Shown here: one piece after another, positions 34,881 through 44,609 of the stretch
Layout of the letters: the number at the start of each line of letters is the position of its first letter
Numbering within the stretch: the first letter of the stretch is position 1
Assembly (NCBI GenBank): GCA_012103255.1
Contig: WLXD01000002.1
Location: 1-64,000, forward strand
Reading direction: 5' to 3'
Length of the DNA: 64,000 nucleotides
Source of the DNA: Acidobacteriota bacterium
GTDB lineage: Bacteria > Acidobacteriota > UBA890 > WLXD01
The notes under the pieces: generated by a model
The model's database searches: none
The model's input: only the letters and a program-made list of their open reading frames with translations
Told to the model about the DNA's origin: nothing
Made by a program: the position numbers and the translations under genes

Positions 34881-35819
34881 CTAGAGTCCCGGCAAACGCA
34901 CGTCCGACGGGTCTTCGGCCGCGACTACGCGGGTGCCTGCCGCGCCATTGACCATCTGGTCGATCGTCTCCAGGCTGCCGATTACGGCAGTCCCCTGGGT
35001 GGCCTCGACAAAGGCACAGGCAGCCTCGACCTTCGGCCGCATACTGCCTGCCGCGAGATCGAGATCGGCCAGGTCCGCGGGCTTCACCGTGCCCAGCCGT
35101 TCCGCGTCGTGGGTTCCCCAGTGGGAGTAGACACCATCGACATCCGTCGCCATGACGAGCAAATCGGCGCCAAGTTGTTTCGCAAGCAGGGCGCTCGCGA
35201 GGTCCTTGTCCACGACGACCTCGGCCCCGACCAGCCGGCCGTCGCGATACATCGTGGGGATCCCTCCCCCTCCGGTGCAGATGACCACGACCCCCTGGTC
35301 AACAAGCCACTGAATGGGACGGGCTTCGAAGATGTGCTTGGGGCGCGGCGAGGGCACCACTCTGCGCCACCCCGAATCCTCCGAGGCGATCGTCCACCCG
35401 TGTTTGGCCGCCAGCTCTCGAGCGTCTGCCTCGGGGTAGACCGGGCCGATCGGCTTGGTGGGGTTGTCGAACGCCGGATCTTCCGGGTCTACCTCCACCA
35501 TTGTGAGGATCGTGGCGAAGGGCTGTTCGTAGGCCAGTTCGTTGCCCAGTTCCTGCTCGATCAGGTACCCGATCATCCCTTCGGTCTGCGCCCCGAGGAC
35601 ATCGAGTGGATACGGCTCCGCATCGTCGTACGAGGCCGCCTGCAGCGCCAGGAGACCCACCTGCGGGCCGTTGCCGTGGGAGATGATCAGCTCGTGTTCG
35701 CGAGCTACAGGGGCGAGCACGCGCGCGGCAGTGCGCACGTTGTCGCGCTGCTGGGCTGCCGACGGCACCTCTCCACGACGGAGAAGCGCGTTTCCTCCCA
35801 ATGCCACGACTACCCGCAT
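34881..35819 (-). CDS. arcC: Carbamate kinase
   Basis: Last enzyme of the arginine deiminase pathway, transferring phosphate from carbamoyl phosphate to ADP to make ATP, ammonia and CO2. The 312-residue length is standard. Motifs are ALGGNALL at the start, [32 protein letters not shown] and ATDVDGVY. It starts 10 bp after the arcA stop. Ornithine carbamoyltransferase, which would make its substrate from citrulline, is not between arcA and arcC as it often is elsewhere. Confidence 0.95.
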   Translation of the reverse strand: MRVVVALGGNALLRRGEVPSAAQQRDNVRTAARVLAPVAREHELIISHGNGPQVGLLALQAASYDDAEPYPLDVLGAQTEGMIGYLIEQELGNELAYEQPFATILTMVEVDPEDPAFDNPTKPIGPVYPEADARELAAKHGWTIASEDSGWRRVVPSPRPKHIFEARPIQWLVDQGVVVICTGGGGIPTMYRDGRLVGAEVVVDKDLASALLAKQLGADLLVMATDVDGVYSHWGTHDAERLGTVKPADLADLDLAAGSMRPKVEAACAFVEATQGTAVIGSLETIDQMVNGAAGTRVVAAEDPSDVRLPGL

Positions 35820-35829
35820 CGTCTGGCCG

Positions 35830-37083
35830 TCAGATCGCGTCGCGCAGAAGTGGGCATGTCATGCAGTGGCCCCCGCCGCGCCCGCGCCCGAGTTCAGAAC
35901 CGTCGATCTCGATCACTTCGATCCCGGCAGCCCGCATCCGGGCGTTCGTTTGCTCGTTCTTCGAGTAGGCGATGACGGCGCCGGGGCGAATGGCTACGAC
36001 GTTATTTCCGTCGTCCCACTGCTCGCGCACCGTTTGGAACTCATCACCACCGGTAGGGACGACCCGAAGTTGATCAACGCCAAGTGCATCCGTAACGGCC
36101 TCCAGGAGACCCTTCTCTTCGCGGATTTCGATACCGCCACCATCGCGTGGACGCATGCTCAGGGCACGGATTGCGTGCACGACCTTGGGATAGATAGTGA
36201 CCGCGTCACGATCCAGCATCGTGAAAACCGTATCGAGGTGCATGTGGGCGCGATCACGGGTCATCTGACAGGCGATCACGCGCTCGGCAGCGCCCCCCGC
36301 AAACAACGACCTGGCGAGCTGCTCCGCCATCTGTGCGGTGGAACGTTCACTGATACCGATCAGGACCGTACCGTTTCCGATCGGCATCACGTCGCCGCCT
36401 TCAACCGAACTTCGGCCGTAGTCCTCGCGGGTACGCACGCCTGCATCTCCGCCACCGGGATACCAGAAGTCGAAATCCGCTGACTCGAACATCGGGTGAT
36501 GTCGATAGATCAATCCGACGTTCAGAGTCTCGCGGCGCCGCGCGTGGAAGTACATAGGATTCAGCGAGACCCCGCCGTAGATCCAGCAAGATGAATCGCG
36601 CGTGAACAGCGAGTTCGGGAGTGGCGGCACCACGAAGTCCGTCGGTGCGAGAATTCTATGCGCGAGCGAGTCCCCGCCCAGGTCATCTACGTCGATCTCG
36701 CCCCGCGACAAGCCTCCAATCAGGTGCTTGGCGAACTGGGCCCCGCTCATTGCGGTCAGATGTGCGCGCATCTCGTCGACCAAACCCTGTCCCACGGTGA
36801 GTTCGTCGATCACGGCACGCGTGGCGAGATCGCGGGCGTAACTGGAGGCGTCTAGCGTTTCCGCGAGTAGCTCCTCCAGGTAGAACACCTCCACATCTTG
36901 ATCGCGCAGCACGTCCACGAAGGCATCGTGCTCCTCCTGGGCTCGACGCACCCAGACGATGTCGTCGTAGAGAAGCTCGGCGTGGTTGTCCGGGGTCAAC
37001 CGGCGCAGATCGAGACCGGGACGATGGACCAGCACCTTCCGGAGCTGTCCTACTTCGGAGTCAACGCGGAAATCGCCGGTCAC
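35830..37083 (-). CDS. arcA: Arginine deiminase
   Basis: Hydrolyses arginine to citrulline and ammonia. The 417 residues match the family. The catalytic Cys is C407 in GGGHCMTCP at the C-terminus, with the partner His in MHLDTVF and Asp/Glu-rich substrate motifs LYDDIVWVR and GGDVMPIGN. The start overlaps the stop of the upstream multihaem gene by 4 bp, so it is translationally coupled to it, and arcC follows after 10 bp. Arginine released from cyanophycin by the 1-7 kb operon is a natural substrate. Confidence 0.95.
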   Translation of the reverse strand: MTGDFRVDSEVGQLRKVLVHRPGLDLRRLTPDNHAELLYDDIVWVRRAQEEHDAFVDVLRDQDVEVFYLEELLAETLDASSYARDLATRAVIDELTVGQGLVDEMRAHLTAMSGAQFAKHLIGGLSRGEIDVDDLGGDSLAHRILAPTDFVVPPLPNSLFTRDSSCWIYGGVSLNPMYFHARRRETLNVGLIYRHHPMFESADFDFWYPGGGDAGVRTREDYGRSSVEGGDVMPIGNGTVLIGISERSTAQMAEQLARSLFAGGAAERVIACQMTRDRAHMHLDTVFTMLDRDAVTIYPKVVHAIRALSMRPRDGGGIEIREEKGLLEAVTDALGVDQLRVVPTGGDEFQTVREQWDDGNNVVAIRPGAVIAYSKNEQTNARMRAAGIEVIEIDGSELGRGRGGGHCMTCPLLRDAI

Positions 37084-39413
37084 GGGGCGCCCTGTGCGGC
37101 TTCGAGTTCACTGACCAGCTGCTGCACGCCGCGGTCGTTGGGGAGAATCTCAAGCAGTCGACGAGCGTACTCCAGGGCGGCCGATCCATTCCCGCCCTTA
37201 CGCGCCGCCTGCACAAGCGACGAGAGGACGCGCGGATCGGTGGGGTGTCGCCTCTCGACCTCCTGCAGAACGGTCCAGGCGCCGGCGAGATCGCCGCCAC
37301 TATCCAACGCCAGCGCATAGGCAACGCCGTAGCCTGCGTTGTCCGGAGCAAGTCGCCATGCCCTCTCGAGCTCCTGCGCGGCCTCGACACGCTGATTGCG
37401 TCGGATCAGATTGAGACCGAGCGCGTGCCTCACGTCGGCATTGTCGGGGGCCAGGGCGACCGCCTCGCGGAGCAACGGCTCGCCTTCGGCGTCACGTGCC
37501 TGGGCTCGGTACATATCAGCCAGGTTGACCCGAGCCGCAACATCGTTCGGAGCAAGGCTGATAGCTAGTCGATAGGCGGCCTCTGCCTCTGCGGCGCGTC
37601 CGGTCGCGGCATAGAGGAAACCGATGTTGAGCTGAAATTCCGCCCGCTCGGCGTTCACAGCAAGAGCTTCGATCAGTTCGTGCACCCCGGCGAGAATTGT
37701 TGCGCGCTCAACGTCCGGAACCTCGTTGAGTGGCACGTTCACAAGCACCCGCGCGGCTTGCAGTCGAACGGAGAGATTCCGATCGCGCAGCAACGGATAT
37801 GCCATCCGCACCTGAGTTCCCGAGTCGTAGGTCCGCAGAGCACCGACGGCAGCCGCGCGAATGAGCGAATTCCCGTTGGAAAGGCCGCGACCGATTGAAT
37901 CCAGAGTCAGGGCCTCAGGATAGGTCTCGAGGAGAGTCAAGGCTGTGGCGCGGGCTATGGCGGGCTGTTCCCAGTTGTCGGCGAGGTCTCGAAGTTGTCT
38001 CGCCGCATCCGGGGCTCGGCTCCGACCTGCGGCAAGAGCCTCCGTAAAGCCGCTCGTCCGAGTGGTCGAGTCCGGGAACCATTCCGCCACCGTGCTGGCC
38101 GCCCACGTGTCACTCTGGTTCGTGTGGCAGCTCGTGCATGCGTTTGGCGTACCGAACGCGACACTGTGGTCGGGACGCGGGACCTTGAAGCTGTGATCAC
38201 GTCGGTCGTCGAGAACCATGTACGTGCGCTCGGGCATATGGCAGTTCGCACACAGCGCACCCTCGGTTCCAACGTCGTGTCGAGTATGGTCGGGCACGTC
38301 GAACTTGTCGGCGAGGTGACACTGGTTGCAGAGCCCGTTGCCGTCGACGAGGACTTCCCCAGAGTGCGGTTGATGACAATCGGAGCAGGTCACACCGGAC
38401 GAGTACATCTTGCTCTGCAAGAACGACCCGTAGACGTAGACCTCGTCCCGGATCTGGCCGTCCGGGAAGTAGAGATTCTCGTCGAGAAGCGCTATCCGGT
38501 GCGTCTCGGATAGGTCCTTGCCGTGTGCGTACTCCGCCTGCGTTGAACGGCGGGCGTGGCATCGGGCGCAGCCTTCTACCTGCGTGTTCCGTTCAAGCTG
38601 CGGGAAGCGTTCCGCCAGACCGGTGGACTCGTCGATCCTCCATTCGCGGTCGCCTGGATCAAGATCGATCTCCAGACCCATCTCCGCGGAGAACACGAGC
38701 TCGTTGCCGTCGCGCTGAGCCTCGGCCCATCGCACATGGTTCGAACCGGGGCTGTGACATGCCTCGCAGCTTACGTTCGCATCAGTCCACTGTGTGTCAA
38801 AAGTGCGCGCGACCGGATCGTAGTTCTTCTGCAGGTCCGTCGAGTGGCATTCAGCGCACATGTAGTTCCAGTTCATGTCCGGACTATCCCAGTGCAGCTG
38901 ATCGCCCGGTGGCGTCTGCTCGTCCGGGTAGAGGTGGAACCAGCGCTGGCCGCCGTCTGAGGCCGGGCGGGTGTCCCAGGCCACATTGAGTGCCTGCAAA
39001 CGTCCGCCAGGCATCTCGAGCAGATACTGCTGCAGAGGCTCAACACCGAAGGTGTACGCCACGTTGAAAATGCCTGCCTCGCCCTGCGCGTCGCGACCCG
39101 CAACTTCGAAACCGCCGGCCTCGCTACGTTGGAAGCGCAGGTCCACGCCATTGCCGCGAAAGCGGGTGTTGTCGAAATCGGCGAGCACGCTTGCTTCAGC
39201 GGTTGGCTGCATCGCGAGGTCATGGTCGGATCCGGCCCAGAGCTGGGTCGCCTCGGCGTGGCAATCGGCACACGCAGCTCCGCCGACGAACCCTGCAGGA
39301 GTCGTGTCGGGAGCCGGCTGGGTTGCTGTCTCGCCAGCACACCCGGCCGTCAACAGTGTCAGGCCCGCGAGAGCACCCAGGCGCCTCAACAAGTCGGACT
39401 CGCGGGGCCACAA
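37080..39413 (-). CDS. Eight-haem cytochrome c lipoprotein with TPR tail
   Basis: A 777-residue periplasmic protein from TTG 39413. The lipobox LLTAGC gives lipid Cys 25. Eight CxxCH haem sites lie in the first 420 residues (CADCH at 48, then CAECH, CEACH, CARCH, CSDCH, CNQCH, CANCH and CTSCH). The region after about 430 is helical, with HEAT-like and then TPR repeats (about 585-770, e.g. [20 protein letters not shown]). Similar proteins are usually annotated only as cytochrome/TPR proteins; some multihaem relatives reduce nitrogen or sulfur oxyanions. Coupling to arcA is unusual. Confidence 0.83.
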   Translation of the reverse strand: MWPRESDLLRRLGALAGLTLLTAGCAGETATQPAPDTTPAGFVGGAACADCHAEATQLWAGSDHDLAMQPTAEASVLADFDNTRFRGNGVDLRFQRSEAGGFEVAGRDAQGEAGIFNVAYTFGVEPLQQYLLEMPGGRLQALNVAWDTRPASDGGQRWFHLYPDEQTPPGDQLHWDSPDMNWNYMCAECHSTDLQKNYDPVARTFDTQWTDANVSCEACHSPGSNHVRWAEAQRDGNELVFSAEMGLEIDLDPGDREWRIDESTGLAERFPQLERNTQVEGCARCHARRSTQAEYAHGKDLSETHRIALLDENLYFPDGQIRDEVYVYGSFLQSKMYSSGVTCSDCHQPHSGEVLVDGNGLCNQCHLADKFDVPDHTRHDVGTEGALCANCHMPERTYMVLDDRRDHSFKVPRPDHSVAFGTPNACTSCHTNQSDTWAASTVAEWFPDSTTRTSGFTEALAAGRSRAPDAARQLRDLADNWEQPAIARATALTLLETYPEALTLDSIGRGLSNGNSLIRAAAVGALRTYDSGTQVRMAYPLLRDRNLSVRLQAARVLVNVPLNEVPDVERATILAGVHELIEALAVNAERAEFQLNIGFLYAATGRAAEAEAAYRLAISLAPNDVAARVNLADMYRAQARDAEGEPLLREAVALAPDNADVRHALGLNLIRRNQRVEAAQELERAWRLAPDNAGYGVAYALALDSGGDLAGAWTVLQEVERRHPTDPRVLSSLVQAARKGGNGSAALEYARRLLEILPNDRGVQQLVSELEAAQGAP

Positions 39414-39550
39414 CCTTGCCGGTGTCGAGCAAACATAGCCGATCCAAGTTCGCGTTCGAAGATGTCCATGGCGGTTCTCCTAGATCCACATCTCACGGGC
39501 AGCGCCCTGACGGGTCACAGAATAGGCACGCAGAGGTCGCCGGGCAAACG

Positions 39551-40291
39551 CTAGCTAAGTAGACGCTGTAACTGGCGTAGTCGGGCCTGAATTCTTCCCA
39601 CGTTCGCGGGGCCGGTTCGCAGCAGGTGTTTCTGCGGGAGCGTCAAACGTTCAAGGGATTCGTCCGCGTATTCATACCGATTTATCGCGTCGATCAACTC
39701 GGGCGGATCGAGCACGACCGGGACGTCTAGCAGCACTCGTAGCGCGCGGACCAGGACTGGGCGAAACTCGCTCGGCTGCCCCACGATCTCGGTGTAGACC
39801 TCGTCCGCTAGCGGTTCGATGCGGCGGAAGGCAGCCGCGGCCGCCTCGGCGTCTATGCTGGCGATCGCCTCTCCTACGGCGTCGTAGCGCGCGTACGAAT
39901 TCGGATCGACGAAAAACCGCTCGCCGTCGCGTCTCGCATCGAAGGCTGACGAGGGTGCGAGCAAGCCAAGATCGCGTTCCAGGCTGCCGCCGGTCGCCAC
40001 GGCATCGGTTACGCGGACGAAGCGGCTGACGAGTTCTTCCTGGCCCAAGAGTCGTTCAGCTAGTACGCCATACATCCCGAAGCCGGCTGCTAGATCGCGG
40101 GTCAGAGCGTCCGACTCTCCGATGTCGGGCAGTTCTTCGACGGGCTCGGCCGGCGCCTCAACCACGGGCGCAGCCACTTCTGGGACAGGCTCGACAACGG
40201 GTTCAGGCTGTGAACCGCTCGACAAGAACCACCAGGCAACCCCGACGACGAGAACAAGAATTCCCGCCGCGATCCCAACCGTTCGATTCAC
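39551..40291 (-). CDS. DUF3014 membrane-anchored protein
   Basis: A 246-residue protein with one N-terminal membrane anchor (about 7-24), a Pro/Glu/Val-rich linker (30-60), and a helical periplasmic domain matching DUF3014, with SDALTRDLAAGFG, FVVRVTDAVATGG-type and YARYDAVGEAIASID segments. No enzymatic motif is visible. It lies 83 bp downstream of hflC on the same strand and may be the last gene of that run. Function unknown. Confidence 0.75.
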   Translation of the reverse strand: MNRTVGIAAGILVLVVGVAWWFLSSGSQPEPVVEPVPEVAAPVVEAPAEPVEELPDIGESDALTRDLAAGFGMYGVLAERLLGQEELVSRFVRVTDAVATGGSLERDLGLLAPSSAFDARRDGERFFVDPNSYARYDAVGEAIASIDAEAAAAAFRRIEPLADEVYTEIVGQPSEFRPVLVRALRVLLDVPVVLDPPELIDAINRYEYADESLERLTLPQKHLLRTGPANVGRIQARLRQLQRLLS

Positions 40292-40374
40292 TTGCGCCCT
40301 TCCTCGCTCGCGTACTGAACCACTTGCTTCATCCTACCGGGCACACCCTTACGGATGCACGGCGGTAGCGCGTG

Positions 40375-41316
40375 TCATCGAGAGTTCTCCAGATACCGCA
40401 AGAACTCACCGTCGGTGCCGAGCAGGAGCGTCGTGTCCATCCGAAGCGTCTCCCGATAGGTCTCCAACGTCTTCACGAACCGGTAGAAGTCCGCGTCGCG
40501 CCCATAGGCCGCCGCATACACGTCAGCGGCGGTGGCATCGGCGGCACCCATGATCTCCTGGGCTTCGCGGTATGCCTGTGAACCGATCGTGCGGAGCTCG
40601 CGCTCCTTCTCACCGCGGATCCGGGCCGCCTCGCCGGCGCCCTCGGAGCGGAACTGTTCAGCAATGCGCTGGCGCTCTGAGATCATCCGGCTGTATACCT
40701 CGCGGCGCACTTCCTCGACGTAGTTGATGCGTTTGAAGCGGAAGTCGAGGATCTCGATGCCCAGATCGGATGTCCGGCCTTGCGCGGCGAGGAGAACCTC
40801 GGCTGCCAGGGCATCGCGTCCATTCGCGATCTCCCGCACAGTGTCGCCGTCATCCACGGCCACACCCAGATCCTCGGTAACGGCGAAGTCGCGGTTGCTG
40901 GTTCGCACCACTTCGATGAGATCGTGGTTGGCGATCGTGTTTCGAGTCTCGCCATCGAGGATGTCATCGAGGCGTGACTGGGCCCCACGCTCGTCAGTGA
41001 GCCGCTGGAAAAACAGCAGCGGATCCGTCACTCGCCATCGGGCGTACGTATCAACGTGGATGAACCGCTTGTCACGAGTCGGCAGCTGATTGCTGGCTCC
41101 ATCCCATTCGAGAAAGCGCTTTTCGAAGAAATTCGCCTTGTGGACGAACGGAAGTTTGACGTGCAGACCCGGCTCAACGATAGGGTCGCCAACCGGCTCC
41201 CCGAACCGCGTGATGACTACCTGCTGTGTTTCGTCAACCGTGTAGAAAGCGCCGGCAAAGGTAAGCAAGCCGGCGACTAGGATTCCGCCCAATACAACGA
41301 GGACTAGGCGTTTCAT
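40375..41316 (-). CDS. hflC: HflC, FtsH protease modulator subunit
   Basis: SPFH-domain inner-membrane protein (313 residues; E. coli 334) that forms the HflKC cage around FtsH on the periplasmic side. It has one N-terminal helix (about 4-22), then the SPFH/band-7 domain (VDETQQVVITRFGEPVG, FPFVHK-type segment, KRFIHVDTYARWRV). A long helix follows (EVYSRMISERQRIAEQFRSE). The start overlaps the hflK stop by 4 bp. Confidence 0.95.
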   Translation of the reverse strand: MKRLVLVVLGGILVAGLLTFAGAFYTVDETQQVVITRFGEPVGDPIVEPGLHVKLPFVHKANFFEKRFLEWDGASNQLPTRDKRFIHVDTYARWRVTDPLLFFQRLTDERGAQSRLDDILDGETRNTIANHDLIEVVRTSNRDFAVTEDLGVAVDDGDTVREIANGRDALAAEVLLAAQGRTSDLGIEILDFRFKRINYVEEVRREVYSRMISERQRIAEQFRSEGAGEAARIRGEKERELRTIGSQAYREAQEIMGAADATAADVYAAAYGRDADFYRFVKTLETYRETLRMDTTLLLGTDGEFLRYLENSR

Positions 41317-42341
41317 TGGCCTTCCTCCTGCGCAGCCGCGGCTGCTGCCGCGGGCGTGACGATTTCGCCTTGGAGATTGAGTAGCGGCATGAGCCCATCG
41401 ATATCCTGGTCGATCACGATCTTCTGTCGAACCTGTGGGAGAAGCTCGAGCATCGTTTCGAGGTAGAGCCGCCGTCGTGTGACCTCAGGCGCGCGGCGAT
41501 AGGCGTCGTACAGCGCTACGAAACGCGATGCGTCGCCCTCAGACCTGTTGACACGATCCACCGCGTAGCCGCGAGCCTGCTCAACTACCCTGAGCGCCTC
41601 GCCTCGGGCGGCTGGGACCTCACGGTTGAAGTCGGAACGCGCTTCGTTGATAAGCCGCTCGCGCTCCTGCTGAGCCTGGTTCACTTCGTTAAACGACGGC
41701 TTCACAGTCTCCGGCGGGTTCACGTCCTGCAGCACGATTTGTTCGATACGAATTCCGGTTTCGTACTGGTCGCACAGTGCCTGGAGACGGCGCTCGACCT
41801 CCGAGGCGATCTCCTGTCGTCCGACGGTCAGGACCTCGCTCACCGAGCGGTCGCCGACGACCGTTCGCATGACGGCCTCGTTCATGTCGCGGAACGTCTC
41901 CTCAACGTTGCGCACTCTGAACATGAAGAGTTCTGGGTTAGTAACTCGGTACTGGGTAGTCCACTCAACAACGGCGACGTTGAGGTCGCCGGTCAGCATC
42001 TGTGACTCACCTTCCACACTGGCGCCGAACTCGCTCCGCACGCCGGCTCGGGTAGTTCGGAACCCGAACTCCTGTTTGAGCTGCCGTTGCACCGGCACCA
42101 ACTGATAAGTCTGAATTGGCGCCGGGAGTTTGAAGTGCAGCCCCGGGTCGCTGACGCCGGTGAACTCGCCGAAGGTGAGCACCACCGCAACTTCCTCAGG
42201 ATTAACGGTGTAGACCGTCGACCACATGAGAAACACGACCAGGATGATCGCCGGAAGTGCCGTGAAAAGGCCCGGTGGCAGTTTGACGGTCGGGGGCTTG
42301 AAGTCCCCTACCCGGACGTTGCCGAAGTCATTGCTATTCAT
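41313..42341 (-). CDS. hflK: HflK, FtsH protease modulator subunit
   Basis: Partner of HflC in the HflKC complex. The 342 residues are shorter than E. coli HflK (419), mainly because the Gly-rich N-terminus is missing. One membrane helix (about 23-45) precedes the SPFH domain (VNPEEVAVVLTFGEF, DLNVAVVEWTTQYRV), then VLQDVNPPETVKPSFNEVN and an Ala/Gln-rich end. It starts only 7 bp after the multicopper-oxidase stop, unlike the usual hfq-hflX-hflK neighbourhood. Confidence 0.95.
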   Translation of the reverse strand: MNSNDFGNVRVGDFKPPTVKLPPGLFTALPAIILVVFLMWSTVYTVNPEEVAVVLTFGEFTGVSDPGLHFKLPAPIQTYQLVPVQRQLKQEFGFRTTRAGVRSEFGASVEGESQMLTGDLNVAVVEWTTQYRVTNPELFMFRVRNVEETFRDMNEAVMRTVVGDRSVSEVLTVGRQEIASEVERRLQALCDQYETGIRIEQIVLQDVNPPETVKPSFNEVNQAQQERERLINEARSDFNREVPAARGEALRVVEQARGYAVDRVNRSEGDASRFVALYDAYRRAPEVTRRRLYLETMLELLPQVRQKIVIDQDIDGLMPLLNLQGEIVTPAAAAAAAQEEGQ

Positions 42342-42348
42342 AGGTTGC

Positions 42349-44049
42349 CTATTCGACGCTGAACGAGAGCATCATTCCGGAATGCAGGTGCTCTGCGATG
42401 TGGCAATGCACCATCCATTCACCGGGATTGGTCATCTCTATCAGCATGTCGACGGTAGAGGCCACGGGAACGATGGCCGTGTCTTTCCAGACTAGGTTTG
42501 AGTTTGGAACACCGTCCACGGAGGTCACCAAGTAGCGCTGACCATGCACGTGGATTGGGTGATGCATCGGATGCAGTGTTTCGGGGTTGTTGAAGACTCG
42601 AAGTTTGACGATGTCGCCCTTCTTGAACTCCCAACGGATATCCATGTTCTCCCGGCCGCTCGCCCGGTCGCGGAGAATCCATCGGACCTCCTCACCGGTG
42701 GAGAGCCAGTTCATCATGGGCATCGTGTCGTTCCACTCGACCGGCGGAACGTAGAGTCCCTTCTCGAACTCCATCGACTGGATGATCGGGAGCGGCAGGT
42801 CGCCGATCTCGAGCGTCAGTTCGATCTCGTGGTCTGGGGCTCGATCAAAGTGGGCTCGGTAGCTGTCGACATCGGCGGCCACGTCCAAGTTCGACCGTAG
42901 GGTCGCGAAGCCGTCTGCAAGGTCGCGATCGGTCATCGAGTCCGCAACGCTGACGTTGCCGAGATGATCAACGTGCGGATAGAACTCCCCACGAAAATGG
43001 TCTATGGCCTGGATGGTGTTCTCGATCGGCACGGTGCCGGACTCATCGAACCTGACTTCGATCACGTAACGCTCGGCCGGGGCGATGGGAACGCTATCCA
43101 CCCAGACTTCGTGCTCATACTTGCTCAGGTCCGAAGCCACTACCTTGATCGGAGCACCGCCGAACGTCACGTTGAACGTTCGCGCGTTGGCGACATTCGT
43201 AACGTAGAAGCGCACCACTTCGCCCCGATCCACATCCAACCGATAGTCCGTCGCCCCATTCGTCAGCATGACGTTGCCGAAACGGCCCATCAACGTATGG
43301 GTGGGCGCTGCGTCGCCGTACGGAACGATGCCCGCGTCGTCGATCAGCATGTCGTCGAGAATCAGGAATTCCTCGCGATTCACCTCGGCGTAGTAGTCAG
43401 GCTGCGTCGGTACCGCGAGGAGGTTGCCGTAGAGGCCCAGATCCTGCTGGATATCCTCGCGCATATGCGGGTGGTACCAGTACACGCCCGTGTCGGCGAA
43501 TAGCACCTCGTAGCGGAAGCTCTCGCCAGGCAGGACGGGCGCCTGAGTCACGCCCGGGACGCCGTCGAACCGATTGTCGAGACGCAACCCATGCCAGTGC
43601 ACAGTCGTCGCCTGGTCGATCTCGTTCTCGAAATTCACGACCACCGTGGCACCGGTCGGCGCCCGGAGAAGGGGACCTGGATACTGCTGGTTGTACGCGA
43701 AAACGAGGTATTGCCGACCCGCGATCATACGCCGCACCACGGACGCCGTCAGAGTGATTTCCTGCCCGTCTACTAGGTCCATCACCTCCCGAGGGCGCGC
43801 CTCGGGATAATCCATCGGGTCGAGGCCAAAGCCCGGGAGGATCGGACCGACGGCGGGCAGCGCGCCCATAAGGCCCGGCATCATCGGCATGTTCGGGTCC
43901 ATGGGCGGCATGCGCCAGCTGAGCTCACCGTTGGCGTCCATTTCCATGGCGCCATGATCGTGGGCCATCTGCATCTGCTCTTGCTGCGCCCCGGCAGCGC
44001 TCGTCAGCACAAGAACTCCCAGCGCGACTACGAGTGTTGCCCGACGCAT
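42349..44049 (-). CDS. Multicopper oxidase
   Basis: A 566-residue periplasmic copper oxidase with a signal peptide (to about residue 21) and a His/Met-rich segment (23-60) like the copper-binding parts of CopA/PcoA. All four copper motifs are present: HWHG (151-154), HPH (193-195), HPMHHPIHVHG (from 493) and HCHIAEHLHSGM (548-559, with the axial Met). Likely roles are Cu(I) oxidation or copper tolerance. It overlaps the upstream small secreted protein by 1 bp (TGATG). Confidence 0.92.
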   Translation of the reverse strand: MRRATLVVALGVLVLTSAAGAQQEQMQMAHDHGAMEMDANGELSWRMPPMDPNMPMMPGLMGALPAVGPILPGFGLDPMDYPEARPREVMDLVDGQEITLTASVVRRMIAGRQYLVFAYNQQYPGPLLRAPTGATVVVNFENEIDQATTVHWHGLRLDNRFDGVPGVTQAPVLPGESFRYEVLFADTGVYWYHPHMREDIQQDLGLYGNLLAVPTQPDYYAEVNREEFLILDDMLIDDAGIVPYGDAAPTHTLMGRFGNVMLTNGATDYRLDVDRGEVVRFYVTNVANARTFNVTFGGAPIKVVASDLSKYEHEVWVDSVPIAPAERYVIEVRFDESGTVPIENTIQAIDHFRGEFYPHVDHLGNVSVADSMTDRDLADGFATLRSNLDVAADVDSYRAHFDRAPDHEIELTLEIGDLPLPIIQSMEFEKGLYVPPVEWNDTMPMMNWLSTGEEVRWILRDRASGRENMDIRWEFKKGDIVKLRVFNNPETLHPMHHPIHVHGQRYLVTSVDGVPNSNLVWKDTAIVPVASTVDMLIEMTNPGEWMVHCHIAEHLHSGMMLSFSVE

Positions 44050-44609
44050 CAGTAGCCGTACTTCGCGCAGGCTTCTGCCTGAAAGGGCCCGTGGCCCGCC
44101 ATGGTGTGCATCCGGCCGCTTCGTGACATCCCACGGAACACGATCGGGCCGTCCCAGCTCTCACCCGGCTCGGCACCGTTGGCCTCGAGGGTGACGATCA
44201 CGAGGAACTTGTTCCAGGAGGCTTCAGCCTTGAGGTTGCCCGCCTCGTCGAGAACGCCGATGTAGTGAATCTCCGACAGGTCCGCGGTGGCTACCCAGAC
44301 GGCGAAGTCTCGAGCGCGCGGGACGAGGCCGCGAAAGGACACGGCCAGATCCACTGAGTAGCGCCCGGAAGAAGTGACGGCCACTCCGAAGGGTGATCCG
44401 GTCGAGTTCACCCGGGCGAGACCGGCTGCCCGTCGCGTCCCTGGAACGCGTCCGGTCGGCACCAGCTCGATGTCGTAATACGGGGTCCCGGGCTCCAACG
44501 CCGGTAGCGCAGCGGGCGCCGCGCACAGGAAGGGCACTGGGCTGGCCAACGCGGGCGCCGCGCACGTCGCGGCGAGGGCGAGGCCTGCCAACCGTAGCGC
44601 TACCTTCAT
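44049..44609 (-). CDS. Small secreted protein of the copper-oxidase operon
   Basis: A 186-residue exported protein starting at ATG 44609 (overlapping the LVIVD stop), with a signal peptide (about 1-22, ending APALAS). The mature part is probably a beta-sandwich (TPYYDIELVPTGRVPGTRRA, SGRYSVDLAVSFRGL) with two Cys and a C-terminal HTMAGHGPFQAEAC stretch that includes His and Cys. I recognise no named family. By context it may bind copper or serve as a partner of the oxidase. Confidence 0.7.
   Translation of the reverse strand: MKVALRLAGLALAATCAAPALASPVPFLCAAPAALPALEPGTPYYDIELVPTGRVPGTRRAAGLARVNSTGSPFGVAVTSSGRYSVDLAVSFRGLVPRARDFAVWVATADLSEIHYIGVLDEAGNLKAEASWNKFLVIVTLEANGAEPGESWDGPIVFRGMSRSGRMHTMAGHGPFQAEACAKYGY

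Noticed and set aside
34812-35975. 387-codon plus-strand frame opposite carbamate kinase
   Set aside because: Antisense to arcC, whose motifs are all intact; no domain recognised.
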